NCBI GenBank assembly: GCA_016748015.1
Contig: JAAOMT010000664.1
Coordinates: 1,161,322-1,225,321 of the forward strand
Direction: 5' to 3'
DNA length: 64,000 nucleotides
Origin: Geosiphon pyriformis
Lineage: Eukaryota; Glomeromycota; Glomeromycetes; Archaeosporales; Geosiphonaceae
The first letter of the stretch is position 1, and each line of letters starts with the position of its first letter. A model generated the notes under the pieces. That model was not told where the DNA came from. It made no database searches and saw only the letters and a list, made by a program, of their open reading frames with translations. The translations under genes were made by a program, and so were the position numbers. Shown here piece by piece: positions 12,470 through 25,400 of this stretch.

Positions 12470-15400
12470 TTTAAATTACTTTTTTTTTAATTTTATAATA
12501 ATTAGAACAAAAAGTAAAAAAGTTTTAAATATTACTTTTTTTATAGTAACTAATAAAATTTTAACAAAAAAAAGTTTTTTTGTTATTAAAGCAATTAAAT
12601 AAAATATTTTAATAATATTTAAAAAAAATATTAATTATAATAAACTGTTTTTAACAGTATTACAGTTCAAAAATTTAGCAAAAAAAATATAAATTATCTA
12701 ATCATAATATAACATAGTAATAATCTTAAAAAAATAACAATTAATATAATAACAAGTACTAGCTTATAATAGTGATCAATACCAACTGATAATAATAACA
12801 AACACCAGATTAAAATATCAAAAAAATATTACAATGTGTTTTTTTGTAAAACTACAAATATATATATATATAGTAATTTTAATATTAAAAAAAATAACAA
12901 GTTATCAAACAATTTATTTAACAATTTTACTTTAATTATCTTTTTAGTCTTTATTTTTAAAATAAATATCCACAAAGATTTTTAAATAAAAACAAATCAA
13001 AAAGAATATTAAAAATTAAATTATTATAACTTAAAGTATTAAGAAATTTACTTATATTATTTATTAAATAAAACTATTATTTATTAGCTAAATCTCTTGA
13101 AAAAATAATTTTTAATCAAAATTATTTATATTTTTATTAATTCATAAAAGCTTTATTATAAAAATTAAAAAAAAGACTAAAGACTATTAATATTTTATGT
13201 TTTTAAATTAAAAAAACACATTAGACAATTACAAAAATAGTCTTAAAAAGAATCTTAAATAGTAAGTAGATTTTACTTTAGTTTCTAAAAAAAGTGTATA
13301 AACATATACAACAATTAAAATTGAGAAATAATTTACATTACAACATCAAAAAAAAGCTTTTAGTATAAATATTAATATTATTACACAAATAGAAATAAGA
13401 AATTCACAAAAGATTAATTGTAATTAAAACAAAATATTTGCAATTAAAATAACAAAAAAAACCATTTTATAATAATAATTTTTAAAGTATTTTTTTTACT
13501 TTTGGCTAATGGTTTTTTTTTAATAAAAATTTTTTTTAAGAAATATATTTAAATTAATTTTAATGTTATTTCTACTCTTTCTAAGAATCTTAAAATTTTA
13601 ATAATAAATTAATTAACAAACTAATTTTTTGTTTTTATTACTATTACTACTATTTTATAAATAACTAAAAAAACCAAAAACTCAAAAAAACAGCAATAGT
13701 TACTTATATTTATTATTGTTATATTAAATTTTTTTGTGGTTTTAAATAAAATCTTAAAAAAAATCTTTTTAATAGCAACTAATTTTCTTTTTAATATAAA
13801 CAGCAACAATAATAACACATTTTTCAAGATAAATTAAGATTAATTATTAATTGTGTTGTCAAATATGATGTTTTTTAGCAAATTATTATTAGTTTTAAAA
13901 ACAAAGCAACTTATTAAGTTATTTGATTTTAAAAATTGAATTAATTAAATAAAAATTAAATCAACATTTTTTTTTTGTTTTCTAATACTGTTTTTAGTAA
14001 TATCTGAAAAATAATTTTCAGTTATTAAAGATTTTTTAGATAAGTGGTTTTTATTCTAATATTTATATTATTTTTAAAATCAAATTAACTTTTATTAATT
14101 TTTTGTTTTATTTGTTATTTGGTTTTATTAAATTTAAATCTGTTTTAAAAGATAATATTAAGCTATTTTGTATAGATTTTGCTTTTAAAGCTTTTTTGAT
14201 TACTATTCTTAAAATTTTTATTAATGAATTTATTTTAATTACACTTAAAATTACAAAATATTCAATAGTAGCTTTTGGTTTTTTTTTTATCTTTGTTGTA
14301 TTTCATAATATTTTGCTTGACATATCTTTTAATAATATTAAAAATGTTTTTAATATTTTAATATTATTATTTTAATAAAATTAAAGTTTGTTGACTTGTG
14401 ACAATATATTATTATTAATTTTAAAAACTTTTTTTTTGCTGTTACTGCTTTTAATAACTGGTTTGTATTAGTTAAAAAAGATAATATTAGAATTTTTATT
14501 TTATTTAATTAAAGAAAAATTATTACTTTAAAAGATATTTTTAAGATCAAATTAGTTAATTTTTTTTTAGTTGCATTGTTTTTGAAATTAGTAATTTGAT
14601 TTTTTAAGTTAATAATTATATTTGCTTTTTTTTTTGCTCTTTTGATTCTTATTATTGTTAATATTTTGTTATTATTATATTTAATTTTTATAAATTTTTG
14701 AATTTTATTTTTGTTAAAATTAATACTTTGTACAATATTATATCTGATAGAAAATCTTTAAGTATTATTGTTGCTATAATTATTAAAGTTTGAATTATTT
14801 ATTTACTAATTATAAAGTATTATTATCTCTTCTTTTTAAGTTATTTATTAAGTTTATTGTTAATTTTAAGTCTTTTATTTTGGTTTTTGTTGGTAAAAAA
14901 TTCTATATTAAGACTTTTATTTCTTTGGTTTTTTTTTGGTTATTTCTGTAACTGTTTTTGTTGTTGATTTTGTAATTAAATTAAGATTGAATTTTTTAAA
15001 ATTTCAGATTTTAGATTTGGCTTTTTAATTAAGTTTGTTGTTATACTAATTAATATTTTGATAATATTAATTACTATTTTTTTAAATGCTTTTTTTGTTT
15101 TTGGTAATATTATAGATTAGTTTTTTATAAATATAATATTAGTTAAAACTAAATATAATTTTAATATTAATTTTATAGAAAAATGTAATATTAATCTACT
15201 TAATAATAATTTTTATACTAAGTTAATTATTTTTTAAGAATATTAATCTAATTTTATCAAATTTGATATTAATACAATTATTGTATAATTAAGTAGTTTT
15301 GTTAAAAATAATAATATACTAATTAGTATTATAAGTAAGATATTTTTTTAAAATAAATTTTTTTTTATAATAATATTTTAATTAGCTTAAATAATTGATT
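12470..15400 (+). pseudogene. Strongly decayed LINE ORF1 relic B, split by a solo LTR
   Basis: This is a second copy of relic A in the same orientation and is even more AT-rich. The left part (12470-12657) matches 9840-10030. The right part (13475-15400) matches about 10030-12060, for example NIKLFCIDF at about 14150-14180 against NIKLFYMEF in relic A, and the 'tcaagataa..aagattaatta' block at about 13823-13845 against about 10341-10362. The two parts are separated by the repeat at 12658-13474. The open frame 14103-14375 is a surviving piece of the ORF1, not a separate gene. Confidence 0.55.
12658..13474. repeat. Solo LTR inserted in LINE relic B
   Basis: It starts with TATTACAG and ends with TTATAATA, the decayed form of the TATTACAG...CTGTAATA ends seen at 51102-51920. 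Its 817 bp length is nearly the same as the 819 bp of that copy. The right third matches 1-221 as well. It interrupts an alignable LINE relic, which supports insertion. No convincing target-site duplication could be recognised after decay. No internal retroelement sequence is attached. Confidence 0.65.
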
Positions 15401-16963
15401 ATATATAGAAAGTACATGATTTATATATAGTTTAAATTACTTAATTTAATATATTGTATTAGATTGTGTTTGAGTCTTACTTATTAAATAAATAAATAAA
15501 AAAAGTTTGAATTTTATTTTAATATATATAAATAATAAACTTTTATTTAAAAATTTATCCAATAAATTTTTTGTATTTATAAATGGTATTATTATAATTA
15601 TTTTATTTTTTATTTATATTTATATAAATATTTTAATAATATAAAAAAACAAATAATAAATAATCTTTTTTGAAAAATTTTTAAACAAATTTATTTTGAA
15701 TTTTTTTTATTATTCTGTTTTAAAATTTACATTTTTTATTAATAAAATAAAATTAAATATAATATTTAATAATAAATTACAAAATTATATATATATTATT
15801 TATTTAATATTGTTTTTTTGAATGTTATATTATCAAAAAACAAATATTATATTAGTTTTTTATATTTGGTTTATTTAATTTGTTAAAAACATAATTTAAA
15901 TATTAATAAAATTTACTTAATTTAATTATATTAATAATTTAATTATATTTTTTATTTTAGCATTTTTTATTTTTTAATTAATAAAAATAGCAATAGTTTT
16001 TATTATTAATAGTAATATTATTGATAAAAAAAACCAATTAATTAAGTTTAAAATATTTTATATAATAATATAACTATTATTTATTAAATAATATTATGTA
16101 TAAAAATATATATATTATTATTTATGTTTTAATATTAATTATTTAATTATTATTTAACAAACTTTTATTTTATTAATAATTTATATAATTTACAAATATA
16201 ATTAAATTATATATAAGAATTTAAAATTAAGAATATATAAATATTTTTAAACTTTTAACTTAAATTAAAACTTTTTTTAAAAAAGCAAACAAATTAAGTT
16301 ACCAAAAAAGTTACAATGTATAATTACAATAAAAATTACAATAGATATTTAATTATTTTTTAATACTTAAAACATTTTTAATAACAATATATGTATATAT
16401 ATTGTATTTATAACAAAGTTTTCAATTTAATTAATATTTACAAATTAAAACTTGATTAATTATTTTTAATAAATTTTATAAAAAACTATTAAAATTTATA
16501 TTTAAATCTAAATTAATTGTAATTATTAAATATATTAATATTAATATAAAAGCTTTTATTTTTATTTTTCAGTTAAATATTAACATATTAAATTAAGAAA
16601 TTAACAATTAGCAGAAAACAAATCATTTGTAATTTGAAAAAATAAAATAAAACTTTACAATAAAAATATTTTCAATTCATGTAATAAAAGCAAACTTTTC
16701 ATTCAGACATCAATTGGTTCCAATTTTATATCAATTCAAAACTTCCAGATTCCTAAGTCAGATTTATTTCATGTAGCTTTTCTACATAGGACGAGATTTT
16801 CGTCGAACAAAGATAGTCTTGGAAAATTATATGAATCGTATTTTTAACAAATATCGAATCATTCCAGTAATCCGAGAGCACAAAAATGAAAGATACCGTT
16901 GTTGGAATTTATGCAAATTTTAAGAAATTAGGATCCGTTCTTTCGTGGATTCAATCTATAGCT
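15400..16963. other. AT-rich spacer before the gene island
   Basis: To about 16650 the sequence is almost only A and T with no supported gene. From about 16680 the base composition changes sharply towards that of the host genes. 16700-16963 is probably the 3' flank or 3' UTR of the minus-strand gene that ends at 16964. No RNA gene was seen. Confidence 0.5.
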
Positions 16964-19468
16964 TCATCGAAGTTTCATAAATATGAGGTAACAAGCCTAT
17001 TTTCGCAAAACAAAATTCAAATTTAGTATTAATTGACTTTTAAATAGATAATCGAATATATAAAAAAACCTACGTGAACAATTGGTAAATGATCTACATT
17101 TCCTCCATCGGCTATAGCTTTTTCATCGACGTATTCTTCATATGAACAGATTTTTCTTTTATCTTTAGCGTGTCCTTCGGGAACAGTGATAACTAGCTCC
17201 TTTAACGGCATCACATCTCCACCCACCGCACGATTAATATCTTCCATAAATATCATGCTCAAAGGCCATAGTTTACCTTCTGGGCTCCTAAAATCTTGGG
17301 CACCGACTATTAAGAAGCCAGAGGGAGGAAGATTATTGTGTGCTTCACGGGCTAAATGGGTAATTGCGGTTCGATAGGCTGGGATGTTTTCGACATTAAG
17401 TGTTCCATTTGGAATATGGGGTACCACAATAAGTGCTGTAGGTGTAGGTGGAGGCAATGGTTTACTAGCAAGAAGTTTCTCAACATGTGAAATATCATCC
17501 GATGATTCACTTAGATCAGAGATGAGACCCTAAGAGTAATTAATTCAGGAATTGGGCTTATTAAGAGAATATTCATGAAATAGGCAGAATAGAAATAAAA
17601 AAAAACTTGCCAAAGAAAGAAGCATTTTCTGATTTTCTTGTATTCTTTTCTGCCTTATTTTCTCATACTCTGACAATCCATCCAATTCACTATCTAGTGT
17701 CTCTGAGTTAAAGCAATAAAAAAGAGATTATCTCAAGTGCATATATAAAGAATACTGAAGGTAATCACAACAAACCTTCATCTTCTTTTAATTTAACATC
17801 CTGTTTATGATTGGTTTTCTAAAAGAAAAAACAGATTAAGAGCCGTGAGAAGAAATGATTTGATGAAAAGAGTTGTTTAAATAAAATTTTTACCAATAGA
17901 GCATTGAAATTTAATTTAATTTCTTCCCAATTGGCCAAGTCTCTACCAAAACGTTCAACCTGCACAAAATTCAAATGAGCGAATTATAGATGGTTATTCA
18001 TTGTTAAGTCGTTAATGTCGTACCATTCTTGATGTACATAACAGCACAAAATCATGACGTGGGGAAGGCTTAAAAGTCCAAGTAGTTCCCATGACAACAC
18101 TCTTTCGTGCAATGGGAACTGTGGGTATTTCACGCCAGGTGCGAGAAAAAGTCACATTTTCTTGAATGGTTGAATGATCTGAGGAAGAGAAATATTGTTG
18201 AGTAATAACAAGATTTGTCTATATCTTAGAAAAACGAAAATTTAAAATACCAGGTGTCAACATCATTGAGTCATTATTTCTCAAATCTACTTTTTTCAAT
18301 GTGGCAATAAACTCATGCGTAAACATTAAAAAGTCGTATTGTACACATAAATACGTCCCTAAACCAAAGGCCTGGCAGTATCTTTGCCTTTTCACTATCT
18401 GAACACAGAAAGGTTGACTTAGATTATTAAACTATTCCATCTTCAATATAAAACATAGCCTGGAGAATTACTTACTAGTTCCTCAAGTTCGAAACCACGA
18501 TCCATGTATTGACGAATCAACTGAAAGCTGACTGGAACATAGAAACATTGTTCGCGATTGTCACCAATCCCTAGTGTGACTCTCTTTCCAGGTTTTAGTA
18601 GCCTTTAGAGTTTATAAATGAAATGATTTTCGTTATTGATTGAGCAAAGGCTCAAAGGCTAAAAATATAATACCTCCAAGATTCATCAACCACTTTGGAC
18701 ATTTCCATATTAAATTCCGCCGAGTTTGCAAACCGCGATAAATCTCCGTCGATGTGGGTTGAATACTCAACACTGATTTAATAAAGAGGAGTAATAGGTC
18801 AAAAACGAGAAACAACGAACAGACCTATCTATTCTACTAACCAATTTTTATATGGGGGATGGCTCAAAATGTGATCAAAGGACTCATCTTCGAATAGCCT
18901 TCCACTCAGTTGCCGGGAATCAGCTTGTAAAATGATGGGCCGATGTTCAGCTGTGGTACCACGACCAGGTGGAATTGCGAAAGAACAATTACGTTGTGAT
19001 AAAGCGACAGCTGCCTATATTCGGATGAAAATTTTACATTTTGCCTCTAATTAATTCACCCCATGCTATTATAAACATACCGGATTTATATCTACTCCAA
19101 CGCCTCTGTTAAACAGTCCAAAGGATATATTATCAGATGAAAAATCGAAAGAATATAGCAAGCTAAATGAAGTTTACCTTCGAGAGAGCAAAAAACATTC
19201 AATCGCGTCGGTTCCTGATAATTATAAATTTAAGTTCTTTTATATCTACACCTACTACAGTTAACATGTGAGCTAACGAACCTCTGCCAAGAAAATTGGA
19301 AAGAATCCTTTCATTCTTTTTGGTATAACGAAGTAATGCTCTAAAATAAAAAATTAATTTTCGTAATTAATATAGTAAATGATTCGAATTTTTCCTTTAA
19401 AAAATCATACCTGCGGACAGTTTGTGGTAACCATGTGCCATGATAATCCGTACCGCTATGAGTAGCCC
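16964..19468 (-). other. Exons 15-28: amino-methyltransferase domain plus second methyltransferase-like half
   Basis: Conserved start DYHGTWLPQTVRR (19468-19411). SAM motif I is ILSNFLGRGTDAIECF (exons 16-17), followed by RGVGVDINPAAVALSQRN with the acidic residue after strand 2. Motif IV is DHILSHPPYKN (end of exon 19, about 18845-18875), then CVEYSTHIDGDLSRF, LLKPGKRVTLGIGDNR, YVPVSFQLI, LIVKRQRYC and YDFLMFTHEF. The order I before IV and the PPY tetrapeptide are those of prokaryotic N4-cytosine/N6-adenine methyltransferases of gamma-like order. MT-A70 enzymes carry DPPW instead. The final 170 residues (GFLIVGAQDFR, GKLWPLSMI, LKELVITVPEG, HLPIVHACYLIFMKL) resemble the C-terminal strands of a second methyltransferase fold, but without visible motif I or PPY. 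Confidence 0.8.
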
Positions 19469-22400
19469 CTTATTTCCAAGGTAAAGTTGAAATTAGCAAG
19501 TAGAAATAAATTTATCAAAAATAATTGCAACTAACATCGAGGTGCTCGCCCCGGAATATCAAAATATGAACTGTCAAATGGCAATGAAAATAATTGATTC
19601 TCAGCAGGTTCATAGCTGTCTAAATAGAGCGCTTGGGATTGTGAATAGTCAAATTTCACACCAGAGACCGAAGTTCTTGTCAGATATGGTGTATGAGTAT
19701 AATCCTCGATGGAAGCGACGTATTTTTCTTTTCCGAATTGCGACTCATCTGTAGGATTGTTTACAAGTGCAAGTTCAAAGCAGTCTTCACACATTAAAAC
19801 ACCATTGTAACCTGTCGAAAAGTAAAATTCCGCTTTTTGTTATTGATGTGAAAGGTATTTTAAGAAACCTAATCTTTGATCCGTAGCTAAAAAGGGAGTC
19901 GATTAGATACCTTTTCTCCATCGAGATGACTCTTCTGACCAACAGTAAGAACACTGAACTTGTGACCCATTTTCTCGCTTCTTGAATGTGCTTTTCGGTT
20001 TTCTTCGGGATGCTTGAAACGAGGAGTTGTTGAAAAAACATTATAACAGCAATTGCACTTCGTTAATATGATCTTAAGATATTTGATCATGCATACCATT
20101 CTCAGATTTGGCCTTCTCTTTATTTAAAGTGATAGCGGCTCTTTTTGAAGATTCCTCTTCCTGAATTTTGCGTAAAGCTATAACATATACCAAAGGGATG
20201 AGATACTTAAGTTTTTTTTTGAAAAAGTGAATCATTGGGAAAATACGGACATGTTTCCCGAAACTCATCTTTAGAATGTTCATGTTCATCTGGAAAACAT
20301 TCTGGAAAGCACTTTGGATAGGATACAAATTGAAAGTCAATTAAATAGGTCAGTTCATCGTAATCCATGAATACAGCTGGATTTTTACCTTGGAACACAA
20401 ATCAAAGGTAGTGAAGAATTTTTCAGCACAAGGAGAGCAGGACCACCATGCTTCTTCCTCCTGCAACTCAGCAGAACAAACATCACATCTAAAACATTCA
20501 TTATATTCTTCTGAAAAGAAGTTTGATATGAGATTCATGGTAATACTTAAAGATAAACGAGGAATATGAATTTAAGAAATAGCCGTACCTATTTTATTGT
20601 GAATCGCCTCATGACTAGGACAATAGAAAATAACCCCAATTTCAAAATGGGAAAGAGGTTTACCAGTACATGCCAGATGGAAGCTGCGGTTACATTTAGG
20701 TTCAAAACAACCAATCGTTGCCCCCCGCTCTTTACATTTTCCACATTTCTTGAATGATTAATTGTATTTCAATTAGCCTTATACGTTTTTGATAAATGGA
20801 ATAATCAATAACCTACCATACTTCTGCCTCGTCTCCAAGCAATTGTCACATTGTACCATTCGTTATTTTTAGTTTGGACAACTTCTGGGGAATATTTCGC
20901 GCACGCATAATGGGCCCAGAATATTTTTTTTCTTTCACCGTGACGTGAAGCGGCAGACGAAGCAAAAGGGTGAGGCCCGATAAAGCCACCAAGACGTTCA
21001 TTTTCATCGTCATTGCAAAACCCACAAATTTTTCGTGCGCTCCACGCTTTTAAATACAAATATCCCATATCACTTTCTGGAGGTACTAATTCATTCAATA
21101 ATTTGCTGTTTTTATCCTTGAATGTTGTGTCAAATTCATCTTTCTCAAAGGTCGAAATAAGTTCGCCTTTAGAAGATAAATTGGGTACCCCATCACCAAG
21201 AACAGATTGCACAGCGAATGAGCAACGTGGATGTTGATGATCTTCAGGAAAGTTATGAGCAAAACACCTTACAAAAAAATTAATGTATGAGAGCTAAGAA
21301 ATTCATTTTTTTAAATAATAAATAACAAAATAGTGCATGTCGCAGACTTTACCAGATACATAACTCAAAACTCTTATAATCATTTCCTTCTGAAGGAGAT
21401 TCACAATATGTACAATAATATCTAAGTTAATAAATAAGAGAAGTTAATCATTTTTGTACAGAAGGTTTTAGTTTGGGCAAAATTATATTTATGATTGAAA
21501 AATCATTGGAGTAATTGAGATCTACCTATATTGCTTGATAATAACGTTACATTGGTTACAATATATAAACCAATTGCCCCTGTCTATACAATTTTAAAAG
21601 GTAGAAATATTGATAAATATAATGATACTTGTGTCAAAATTCAAGTGTATGATTAAACTCGTAAATTTATACCTGAGTCATTTCCATAAACTTTACCGTC
21701 TATAACGTATTCAATATTACTGGCGATTTCATCGAATTTAGAATTCTTCTTGGTTTTTTTTGTCCTATTAGCTGCGGATAACAAGGATTCTAATTCATCA
21801 CTTTCAGCACTGGTAGCACCCTCAACGTATCCACCCCGCAAGCGCTGACTATTCATGTCAATCCATTCATCGTAAACAGAGGAGGAATTGTCATAATGGA
21901 TCAAAACTCGATAGCCTTTAGCTTCCACGACTCTAGCTGAATGCCATTCTTTAAATGCATCACGTGCCTCTACTTTGGCTCCTGCTCTAAAACGAGCCTT
22001 CAACTCGTGTAGGTCTGTCGAAGTATCTTCATCAAACCGATTTTTGGATTTACCTTCACGTACAGCTTGACGAGAACTACGCCTGACATATAATTCTCGC
22101 CAATCAAAGGTACTGGAATACTCTAACGTAGATTGTCGACTCTTAGTATCCGAATCATCAGAAGAACCTTCGACTGGCTCATAATTTTGAAGACTGAATC
22201 TCGGTTTTGTTCTTGGGGGGTTTCTACCTTTATGATGCAAAGGTGATTTTATTTTTTCACGTAAAGCTTTACCTCGGCTTTTGGGAGCGATTATTAAATA
22301 GTCATCTTCAACCATTTCAGAATCGCTTGAATCGGTTTGATATTGAGGCTCTTCAATATCTAGCTGCGCGCCTCTTTGAGAATCTAATATTTCTTCCAAA

Positions 22401-25400
22401 GTCATTTCACGCAATCTAGAACTTTCGGCTGGTATCCATTCATCAAATTTAGCGTCCCATCCATCATAGTGAACACGAATCCTGCTGTTTTGAATATCCA
22501 TCATCATTCCAGTATACCAATTCCCATCAAGGCACAAGACTTTGACTCGTTTATAAAGTTCAAAGCCGTATTGGCCACCTCTTCGAGACCGGCTTCCTAA
22601 ATCATCTCCGAAAAGGCTTCGACAATAAGAGCAGAGTTCAAGGCTTCCCACTCGTTGAACATTCAAGTGCAATACATTGCAAGATTCACAAACTTTCTGA
22701 ACAAGTTTCGGGTGCTTTTTTGAAAAATATAAGGATTCATCATCCTCTATATTTGAAGTTTTTCTCCTAACTTTAAGAACTCCTTTATTACGGCGTTGAG
22801 GCTCAGTTTCACTAAGGCTTGTTGATTGCTTACTAATACTGAGAGTATCAAATTGAATATTCTCTACACTATTGGATAAAGAATTGTTGATATTGTGTTT
22901 ATTGGAACTGCTGGATTTTTTGCTAATTTGTTTTCTTTTTGATTTGCCTTTGTCAACCTCTTTATTAGCCTCTTTATCCATCCCAACATCATAGACTTCA
23001 GCATTTGTTTCTAGCTGACTCCTAGAATTTTCCTGATTATTATACATTTTCTGAATATTATTGTCATGAATAGACATTCTTAACCTCTGGCTATCGACCC
23101 GTAACCATTCATCATATTCTTGCCCCCATCCATCATAATGAACTTTCACTTTAGTTTTCTCAACTTTGACAATTTTCCCAGGGTACCACAACTTGTCAAA
23201 ACTAAGAACTTCAACCTTATGGTTTAATTCATAGCTGTGAGACATTGATTTAACTCTGGTCAATTCGGGGGCAAAGAGAGGTATACATTTAGGGCATAAC
23301 TGAAATGCACCTATTTTTTCAATATTTTCGTGAGCCTTATTGCAAGATTCGCAATTCTTCGTAGTGGGGACCCTTTGTTGTTCGTTTGACTTTTTTCGAA
23401 TACTTAAGGTGTTTACCGCAAGTTGTGAGTTTTTTATCTGGTTATTTCTCGGATTTGAGGATTCTTTCTTTTTAATTTGCGAAGCCTTTTCGACAACTTC
23501 GATCCCTCTGTCTAAATTTGACGTTGAATCTGTATTTTCAGAAGCTGAAGAATCCAAGTCTGAAAGTGAAGTTAAATCACTACCGTCACTATCCATAAAA
23601 TCGAAAACTGAGGATGAAATTATTTTTGAAGTAATAATCTCTGGCTGATCAGGCTTCTTTATTTCTGGCTTTAAGGAGATTTCTAATATATCCAACTCTG
23701 GAGGCGTTTGTGGTTTTTCATCAAGTTCTTTTGGCTTGAAATTCTCGCTAAGGCCAAGTTTAAAAACCTTTCCACTATCCTCCTTAGAAATAAATAGGGT
23801 GCTCTTTGAACATTTAAGATTATCAATGGGATATGATTCATTATGATTGCCCTCTATATCACCTATTTGCTGACTTCCTTCATCTGAACATACAGCCTTA
23901 ATCCTATCATCTTCGATGCCCATTGATATGTTAATTTTCCTCAATTTAAATTCTCCCGCCTCAAATGAATCTTCGACTGAAATTTGACTTATTTCCACTT
24001 TGTCATCTTCTCCAGAGACAGAAGTTTCATCATGCAAAAAATGAAAAGATGGACGGATATTTATATTTTGTTGTATACTAGTCGAGGGATTTGTTACAAT
24101 ATCCTCAACACTCGGTGTTTTCATAAGGACATCCAAAGGCTTGCTTGGAAGATCTGGATAATCAGGAGCAAAATTTTGTTGAGGATTTTCCAATCTAACT
24201 TGCTTCATGAACATAGGAAAACCTAGTATTTCGACACTAGGACCATCATCAATTTTCATTGAGCAGATTTTGATATTCGAGTCTACAATGATTGGTGGTT
24301 GGGAAAAAGTGGGATTTTGGGATGCCCGGAAAAAAAGGGGTTCGTTTAATTCACAAAGTTTTTTCACATGATAGCTTGTTCCAGATCCAAGGCTTTGAAC
24401 GGGTAGCAAAGGCTCGTCAGTTCTTTGTTCATCTGGATGTGTTGACCCAAACATTACTGTATTTCCCTTATTATCTATATGACTTTCTACTTGATCTTCA
24501 GGTGAACCAATTTTAGGTGAATTTGATCTACCGTTATTTGACAAAAGCTCTTCTGTTTTGTTCTGATTTTTATTACTAGAGATCGTTAGTTGATCCGAAT
24601 TAAAAAGTTTCTTTCGATGGTCTACTATTGGTCTGTCTTCTGGTAACTTTTTAGGTTCTGAGGATAAAACTTGCTCTTTATTCTTCTCTTCATCATAGAT
24701 GACCATTTCCAACTTAATTCTCTACGAATGAAAGAGATGTGTTCGACTTGGACATATGGCATTTTAATCTCTAATAAAGAAAAATACAGCTTCAACATAC
24801 CTTTTTGAATCCAAAATCTTGGTTTTGATTATCTTCCTGTATTTTGGTCCCAATATTGTTAGGTGTATAGCCTAGTTTTAAGCGGTCCACTCTAGTTCCA
24901 AGATTAATTTTGATGGTGTTACCCATCTTCTTTTGAGTGAACAGTTTGCGGTCATCTTTGAAATAGGATTTTTTCGGTTCTATTTCATTAGCAGTAAGGT
25001 GAGCATTAGAATGGACTAAAGTCCGCTTTTTCGTTTCTAATTTTGTTTTTTTCTCATCTGATTCCTTGGACATATGCTTTATAGTTTCATTTCTGGTTTT
25101 GGTATTCGCCAAACCAAGGCTACTCGAAGTAACATTCTTTTGATCAAATGCGATGTCATTTTGTGTATCCCGTATCGTTGGTTTCTTGAAATTAAAATTT
25201 GGATGTTGTAAAAACACAACAGTTTTAAAATAAAGAACATACTCATCCAATAGAACTATTTACCTTTGTGGAATAGAGAATGGGACCGGCCTCAATATAC
25301 GGAGAGGGAGTTGGGGCTGGAGGAGTTTGATATCCAAAAATTGATTGTAGACCTTGTGCATTTGGATATTGATGATGCAGAAAAACCTGTCGTTGCTCAC

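Noticed and set aside
19105-19177. ATATCCTT inside an intron of the methyltransferase gene as a second U12 donor
   Set aside because: It lies within a normal GT-AG intron (GTAAAC ... TTTAACAG), so it is not at an exon end and the phase is satisfied without it.
20097-20340. Continuous open frame as one exon across the second ZZ finger
   Set aside because: The finger residues (CFPECFPDEHEH) are in another frame. An intron between about 20251 and 20177 is required, although its donor is weak.
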